Below, piece by piece: positions 57,303-64,000 of a stretch of 64,000 nt of DNA. Location: positions 62,001 to 126,000 of the forward strand of contig ML133390.1 in assembly GCA_003864495.1 (NCBI GenBank). The letters are read 5' to 3'. Every line of letters starts with the position of its first letter. Positions within the stretch are counted from its first letter, which is position 1. The notes under the pieces are model-generated. The model saw nothing but the letters and a program-made list of their open reading frames with translations. It was not told the DNA's origin and did not search any database. This stretch comes from Nemopilema nomurai. Taxonomy: Eukaryota > Cnidaria > Scyphozoa > Rhizostomeae > Rhizostomatidae. The translations under genes and the position numbers were made by a program.

Positions 57303-59135
57303 AGATGATATTTTTTGCATGACGTCACGCTTGGCTTCGAATCGAGGTTGATGTTTTAGGCTGGCTTTAGGGTAGTAAAACGCAGACATTGATTTTACAG
57401 TCAGTTTATAGCAAACGAAAACAATTTCTTCTACAAGACCACCATTTCTCTTATATTTTTAAAGCATGAGACAAATATACATACAAGAGCCCGGCGACCC
57501 TTTTCCAACGTGCCTTAAGGGTTGCGCATTCAAAGACTGAAGATATTTTACAACTAGTGTTACCTAGGCTAAAACACAACAATTTCCAATTAAAGCAAAT
57601 TACGACCCAAAAAGCAGGTAATCAAAGAAAACTATTTTTGCCGGAACCGGATTTCGGGGCTCGGCTTCCAACAGGTGATCTGGGTAAAGTTCCAGTCACG
57701 TCGTATCAACTTATGTTAAAATCTTTATAACGGTTTCCATTCCAACAAGCAGCTCAATTTGAACTATCCGCCTGAAATATTTCTTATGATCTTCATATCA
57801 GCTTTCCAAGAATCCAACAGATCAAATAACAGAGCCATAGCCTCGGAACTGAAATGTTTTTCAAATGTTATTATAATATCTACTGAAATGTTTTTGAAAT
57901 GTTTATTAAAATATCTAGCACTAAATTTGTAGGTCCATTTTTTTTGCTGCATAATCAATTTCTTAAGATCAGCATCAAGCACATTTTAATAAAGATTACC
58001 ACGAAAGTTCTAGCTAAAGTGATTTGGTTGTGTAAAGGTTGACGCGCCTTTTTGTCGTCTTTCTCGCGAGTTTCAGAAGATTCATAAAATACAGGGCTTG
58101 GGACTTTGTTTTCGTACACTTCTCCCCCGCATTGATCGATTTGAAAACCTAACTAGAATTGAATGATAAACATTTAAAAACTGCTTCATTTTGGAGATCA
58201 ACTAGACTTTAGATATATATAAATGATATCCTTGTTAAATTAAACTAAAGAATTATTACATTTACCAATATATGGTAATATTGTGAGTTTGTATTAGACG
58301 CAAATCTTCTGAAACAAATACACAGATACAAACACAACTTTCCACTATTTAGGTCCTTAAAAAAAGAGTTGGTTAAGAATGGTGTTAAATCTCGAAATTT
58401 TGTTGTGCTGATTATTTCTAATAGCTTTTTCAGTGATTAAATAAGCTGCTGAAAACAATGACTAACATATTAAGATTGCTCTCTTGCTCTATTGCTTCTT
58501 GACCAACGCAAATGCTATGAAATTTTATCAACCAATGCGCACAAATCAAATAAGGCGATGGTGTCGGCAGGGGCAACGTTGTGTGCAAAATACACCCGTG
58601 TAATACCCCACATTCGCGTGACCTTGTCCGTGTCGGTTGCATGAGAGGGAAAAAGCGGTCGGAATACTGCCCTGACTTTTTAACCGACCACAGTATCCTT
58701 AGCGATAGAGCCGCAATTTCATTCTCTATTCTGTAGCATGTTTGCCGACAGCGAGATTGAGAGGAGCACGAGCTGCAGAATTGCTGAAAATTCAATTCAT
58801 ACTGTTAGATCAAAGAAGAACCTCACATGTCATCAATCAAAGGCATTCTGGTTTCAGACATTTTATTGACAAGTATTGAGAATTAAAATTGTAATTGTAG
58901 CAATTTGTAAGGAGTAAAATTGACTGATTATATGTATGAACATAGGTATCCTGTCGCTGTGTACGAAAAATGCCGTTACTCTGTTGATGCTTTATCGGCA
59001 GTTTCATAGCATCCGCTACGCCCATTGAACACAGGGCGTTCCAAATGCTATTCTACGCATACGCATTATCAGTAGAAGCTGTTCTAGTTAACGCTTTCAG
59101 AAGATTTTCCCCGTGCGTAGAATCACAAATTCCAG

Positions 59136-60295
59136 TCAAACACGATTTCGCTTATAAATTCCACAGAACAATACCACTTGTATTCCACCAATAAAAGCTT
59201 TTAATGCCTCTCTTATAAAGGATTGATTGTTTTTGTTAAAGACTGTGCCAACTTCCCTTCTGGCAATGATACAATAATTCTTGGCATCGTTGACTTTGTA
59301 ATGACGTTGAGTCAACATCATTTCGTGGCCGCAAGCAATAGAAATATATGTATGAACTCCCCTCGACCCACTACATAGTGCACTCAATTCTTGCATTGCA
59401 TGCGATTTCACAATTTTATGGATAGACAGCAAAATCTTTCACAAGCATCTTGCCCTAAAACGGCGCATGCCTAAACTCCTTTCGCTTGCTGCTACTAGCT
59501 GCTAAAAACAATAGACGTGCGTAAATGAAACGGTAAAAGGAAGTAACCTACTAAGTGATGAGCGGGGTGGGATAGTGTGATATCCTAAAATACGTGGTTG
59601 CTATGGCGATCTATTTAACATGCTGATAATCGACGTAGGTATGAAGTTACTCACAATAATACAAAGATTATCCTAATACACGTGATACAAAAATGCGGAA
59701 CGAGCAAGGAAAATTACAGATTACCCAGAGTGATTAGGTAGGTAAGGAAAATAAAACGAATGGACTAGAGAGAAAGGCCTAAAATTAGCAGTATTACGCT
59801 TGGATAGACACTATTATCTTCCAAAGCCTAATTTGTCCAGCAAAACATGATCCATCTTCAGAATAAACATGATCCATCTTCAGAATAAACGAGATACATT
59901 TTCATGACAAACAAGTTAACTTGATTTCCATTTGCTTTAATTATGACATGCTTCAAAGGTAAAAGGAAAATGGAAATTTAACATACCTGATTCTTGACTC
60001 AGACTGCTGCAGATTTTCATCCCTTTTATGACATATTGATAAAGCTTTTGACGCATAGTTTCGTCCATTGCAAACTTTTCAAACCATGTTGTTTTTTCAG
60101 AAGAATTATGATCATCATGACGCAAATTAAAGTAAGCAAGTATGAAGTGCAAAGTCATAAAGGTTATAAATCCTACATTTTCAAAATGCATTTACCAGTA
60201 TATTTCACTAATGGTTTATCACCAATCTTTGTCAAATAGCAGTCCTTGTAAAAGCCACATTTGACATATGTGTTCTTCCAAACCAGTTGCTCAAG
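59136..60295 (-). pseudogene. Unrecognised three-exon gene with insertion in exon 3 (unit C, first copy)
   Basis: Exon 2 (60172-59987) is fully open here and contains FITFMTLHFILAYFNLRHDD, then EKTTWFEKFAMDETMRQKLY and KGMKICSSLSQES, ending at the gtatgt donor. Exon 1 (60295-60196) has several amino-acid changes but no stop (KCGFYKDCYLTKIGDKPL), which supports real coding. Exon 3 is split by a 413-base insertion at 59417-59829. Its normal stop is also lost (ATA CAA instead of ATA TAA), adding about 16 codons. Confidence 0.45.
59417..59834. mobile_element. 413-base insertion with 5-base target duplication (unit C, first copy)
   Basis: Units A and B read cacaatttgtccagc here. Unit C reads cacaattt, then tatggatagacagc and about 400 more bases ending ggatagacactattatcttc-caaagcct, then aatttgtccagc. 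The duplicated aattt marks an insertion. Near-direct copies of tggatagaca lie at both ends of the insert. No coding capacity. Confidence 0.6.
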
Positions 60296-60332
60296 CTGCA
60301 AAGAAAAACAAGTTTCGGAATATGCTGCGCAA

Positions 60333-60739
60333 TTACACGCATTTTTTTATAAGGAACCTACCACAAAGCCTAGTTCCAAAAGTTCCTTATTGGTGGACCT
60401 CAAGTCGTCAGATTATAGTACCAAATATTCCTTAAAAATTCCTTAATTTTCACTGCACATCAATAAGCCTTAACACTTAATAGAGAGAGGGGCGAGATAG
60501 AATATGCGAAAACTACTCAATGAAGCACTTGACACACGGATAGCCAACAATCTATGTGCGTATTGGCTGCAAATGAATGGAACGGGCTTTTTGGCTCTTG
60601 ATGCTTGCAGTTATAAAAAAATTTCAAGTCGAAAAGTTCCTTAGGTAATTCGTTTTTAGTAGTAAAAGTTCTTTAAATATTTCGGCCTTCTACATGTAGG
60701 TTCCTTATAAAGTGGTTCCTTATAAAAAAAAGCGTGTAA
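60333..60739. mobile_element. Element with ttacacgc...gcgtgtaa inverted ends (unit C, first copy)
   Basis: Same element, with an extra short repeat (attccttaaaaattcctta) at about 60427-60444. Confidence 0.5.
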
Positions 60740-61305
60740 GCTTTGACGGTCTGAACAAAATGATTCCTATAAAACCTATGATTCAAATGTTAGAACAAAA
60801 ACTGGAAAACTGGAAAAATTTGTATGTAACGAAGGATTTAATGCAAACAGTGACTTTAGTGAGTATAAAATGCATGAACTATGATCTTGGTCAAAAGAAA
60901 ACTGTAGGATGTAAGAAAACTTGGATCAAGGACATTCTTATCATTTCTTGAACAAATCTCGGCCAGTTCTTGCTTACAAAAGTTGTTCTTAAAAAGCATG
61001 TATCCAGGTGCATCAAAGCGTGCATCTTAATTATAATGAAATCACAGATATCCAATTATCACAATGAAGCAACTCACTCAATAAAGAAATTTACAATAAA
61101 ACCCAATAAAAACAACTGCAATTAGCAATAATTTGAAATAATCTCGCTCTCGCAATTTTTGCCATGTTTAATTTCATAGCATCCGCTACGCCCATTGAAC
61201 ACAGGGCGTTCCAAATGCTATTCTACGCATACGCATTATCAGTAGAAGCTGTTCTAGTTAACGTTTCTAGAAGATTTTCCCCGTGCGTAGAATCACAAAT
61301 TCCAG

Positions 61306-62196
61306 TCAAACACGATTTCGCTTATAAATTCCACAGAACAATACCACTTGTATTCCACCAATAAAAGCTTTTATTGCCTCTCTTATAAAGGATTGATTGT
61401 TTTTGTTAAAGACTGTGCCAACTTCCCTTCTGGCAATGATACAATACTTCTTGGCATCGTTGACTTCGTAATGACGTTGAGTCAACATCATTTCGTGGCC
61501 GCAAGCAATATAAACATATGTATGCGCTCCCCTCGACCCACTACATAGTGCACTCAATTCTTGCATTGCATGCGATTTCACAATTTTATGGATAGACAGC
61601 ATAACCATAGGTTGATTCTCGCAACGTGATTGGTGTATTGCCTGGAGGATTCCCAAGAAAGGGATCTCGCCAACAACCAATCAAGAGTTGTCCACTATGC
61701 TTGGATAGACACTATTATCTTTCAAAGCCTAATTTGTCCAGCAAAACATGATCCATCTTCAGAATAAACATGATCCATCTTCAGAATAAACGAGATACAT
61801 TTTCATGACAAACGAGTTAACTTGATTTCCATTTGCTTTAATTATGACATGCTTCAAAGGTAAAAGGAAAATGGAAATTTAACATACCTGATTCTTGACT
61901 CAGACTGCTGCAGATTTTCATCCCTTTTATGACATATTGATAAAGCTTTTGACGCATAGTTTCGTCCATTGCAAACTTTTCAAACCATGTTGTTTTTTCA
62001 GAAGAATTATGATCATCATGACGCAAATTAAAGTAAGCAAGTATGAAGTGCAAAGTCATAAAGGTTATAAATCCTACATTTTCAAAATGCATTTACCAGT
62101 ATATTTCACTAATGGTTTATCACCAATCTTTGTCAAATAGCAGTCCTTGTAAAAGCCACATTTGACATATGTGTTCTTCCAAACCAGTTGCTCAAG
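61306..62196 (-). pseudogene. Unrecognised three-exon gene with insertion in exon 3 (unit C, second copy)
   Basis: Tandem copy of the previous gene. Exons 1 (62196-62097) and 2 (62073-61888) are open and identical by eye to the first copy. Exon 3 is interrupted by a 144-base insertion at 61587-61730 that shares its ends, but not its middle, with the insertion of the first copy. Confidence 0.45.
61587..61735. mobile_element. 144-base insertion with 5-base target duplication (unit C, second copy)
   Basis: Same site and same ends (tatggatagacagca on the left, gcttggatagacactatt on the right) as the insertion at 59417. The middle is a different sequence of about 95 bases with internal inverted words (gcaacgtgattggt and accaatcaagagttgt). 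Confidence 0.6.
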
Positions 62197-62233
62197 CTGC
62201 AAAGAAAAACAAGTTTCGGAATATGCTGCGCAA

Positions 62234-62641
62234 TTACACGCATTTTTTTATAAGGAACCTACCACAAAGCCTAGTTCCAAAAGTTCCTTATTGGTGGACC
62301 TCAAGTCGTCAGATTATAGTACCAAATATTCCTTAAAAATTCCTTAATTTTCACTGCACATCAATAAGCCTTAACACTTAATAGAGAGAGGGCGAGATAG
62401 AATATGCGAAAACTACTCAATGAAGCACTTGACACACGGATAGCCAACAATCTATGTGCGTATTGGCTGCAAATGAATGGAACGGGCTTTTTGGCTCTTG
62501 ATGCTTGCAGTTATAAAAAAATTTCAAGTCGAAAAGTTCCTTAGGTAATTCGTTTTTAGTAGTAAAAGTTCTTTAAATATTTCGGCCTTCTACATGTAGG
62601 TTCCTTATAAAGTGGTTCCTTATAAAAAAAAGCGTGTTAGC
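62234..62641. mobile_element. Element with ttacacgc...gcgtgtaa inverted ends (unit C, second copy)
   Basis: Same element in the duplicated segment. The right end is mutated (gcgtgttag instead of gcgtgtaag). Confidence 0.5.
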
Positions 62642-64000
62642 TTTGACGGTCTGAACAAAATGATTCCTATAAAACCTATGATTCAAATGTTAGAACAAAA
62701 ACTGGAAAACTGGAAAAATTTGTATGTAACAAAGGATTTTAATGCAAACAGTGACTTTAGTGAGTATTAAATGCATAAACTATGATCTTGGTCAAAAGAA
62801 AACTGTAGGATGTAAGAAAACTTGGATCAAGGACATTCTTATCATTTCTTGAACAAATCTCGGCCAGTTCTTGCTTACAAAAGTTGTTCTTAAAAAGCAT
62901 GTATCCAGGTGCATCAAAGCGTGCATCTTTCATTATAATGAAATCACAGATATCCAATTATCACAATGAAGCAACTCACTCAATAAAGAAATTTACAATA
63001 AAACCCAATAAAAACAACTGCAATTAGCAATAATTTGAAATAATCTCGCTCTCGCAATTTTTGCCATGTTTAATTTCATGCCATACAAATATTGTTGTTG
63101 TTGTTGACTTCAAAGTCATCTCCAGTTGTTGATGCAATCACTTAAAAACCTTTTTACCTACTTTTAAAAAACTACGTTTCTTCAATAATGATCGTTAAAA
63201 ATTTATTTCCTCCAAAACTTACGAGAAAACGAAAAGGTAGCACATTTCTTAGAAATTCTGGAAGGTGAATTCTTTCAAAAGCTATCTTCTGAAAGAAAAA
63301 TGAAAAATTACCGATTAAGAAAATTAAACTATTTGTACATATTGTAAAACATTATTATTGACTTCCTTTTCTCTATAAATTGTTATTTTTATTCCTACTG
63401 TCATTATTCAAACAAATCTTATATCAAACTATGGTAATTTCACGTCAAATTGGCAAATGGCTCTGATAGCTCCTTCATGAATTTTTTCATGTGTCCATCA
63501 GTTGATCTTAGAATCTTATGTTGTTCCTTACAATGAGCTCATCTTAGCACTTTACATTCTTCCTTGTAATGTGATTTTTATCATCTTTATTAATGCGACC
63601 TGTTATTTATGATTCCATTTTAACAACTAATTTGGCGATGTCGATAGCAAAGTTTAGCAAAATTGGCCACACAAATGTTTACATGAAGTTGATAACCGGT
63701 GTACTACTAAAGATTATGAGGGGATTCGTTGAGATATCTGATAGAGCTACACAAGACGGCTCAAAAGATACATCTCATCACCTTTTGTTATGCTTGGTTG
63801 CTGAGAATCATATTTATAGAACAATTCAATATTTTTGCATCATGTCAAAACTGTCAAGTAACGATGATTTCGAATAACACGATAGATGCAGTGTAATAAC
63901 TTCAACCTGTTCATGTCTGAATCTCTTTCTAAGTAGGTCAGAGAGGTTTGATGGCATTCGCATGCGAATTATCATTAGCGAAGCGAGTGCACGTAAATTT

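Larger units (their letters stand above)
59008..61177. repeat. Internal tandem duplication in unit C, first copy
   Basis: A 2170-base copy of the stretch that corresponds to about 14.29-16.03 kb of unit A. It contains the unrecognised minus-strand gene and a palindromic-ended element. It includes a 413-base insertion not found in A or B. Confidence 0.9.
61178..63079. repeat. Internal tandem duplication in unit C, second copy
   Basis: A 1902-base second copy. The junction at 61172-61177 is the six-base word tttcat, present at both parental ends (59002-59007 and 63074-63079), so the event used microhomology. The copy differs from the first mainly by a shorter (144-base) insertion and scattered single-base changes. 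Confidence 0.9.
44523..64000. repeat. Tandem segmental repeat, unit C (cut by window end)
   Basis: Third copy, same orientation, running off the right edge inside the stretch equivalent to about 16.95 kb of unit A. It is the most diverged copy in the FReD, PAN and HNMT-like region. It has its own internal tandem duplication and copy-specific insertions near 50.72, 54.35, 59.42 and 61.59 kb. Confidence 0.95.

Overview
This window looks like nuclear DNA of a marine invertebrate, most likely a cnidarian (coral or sea anemone). It is AT-rich, genes are sparse and split by introns with GT/AG borders, decayed transposons are common, and there are no bacterial-style operons. The recognisable genes are a PAN/apple plus fibrinogen-related (FReD) secreted lectin-like protein, an intronless histamine N-methyltransferase-like enzyme and a THAP-domain transposon. 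All three fit cnidarian accessory gene content. The organism is an inference from gene content only.

The window is one unit of about 20.8 kb repeated head to tail. Unit A is 1-21495, with a 487-base N gap at 18975-19461. Unit B is 21496-44522. Unit C is 44523-64000 and runs off the end. Unit B is lengthened by an exact-looking 2252-base internal tandem duplication. Unit C is lengthened by a 2170/1902-base internal tandem duplication.

Each unit has the same order. First come decayed exon-like pieces on both strands: a basic charged exon, two membrane-segment exons, an acidic-tail zinc-finger-like 3' exon and a CCHC zinc knuckle. A G-rich MITE-like element and a THAP fragment follow. Next is the minus-strand PAN-FReD gene, then a hairpin element and a GC-richer promoter-like stretch with E-boxes and a 20-base minisatellite. 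The plus-strand HNMT-like gene comes next. It is followed by an unrecognised minus-strand multi-exon gene, of which an inverted exon copy lies about 2 kb away, and then a THAP transposon of about 2.1 kb. The unit ends with a 50-base-period satellite and a small putative secreted ORF.

The three copies have different fates. HNMT-like is intact in A and B and frameshifted in C. FReD is intact in A, carries two compensating indels in B, and in C has several frameshifts plus a diverged 3' tract over the ligand-binding part. The acidic-tail ORF is open in C, interrupted by a stop in A, and has only in-frame deletions in B. The small secreted ORF is intact at the B/C junction and broken at the A/B junction. 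A and B are almost identical over about 5.3-18.9 kb of the unit while C differs. In the first 1.5 kb B and C share changes against A. This mosaic could reflect gene conversion or assembly of alternative haplotypes.

No CRISPR array, rRNA or tRNA was recognised.
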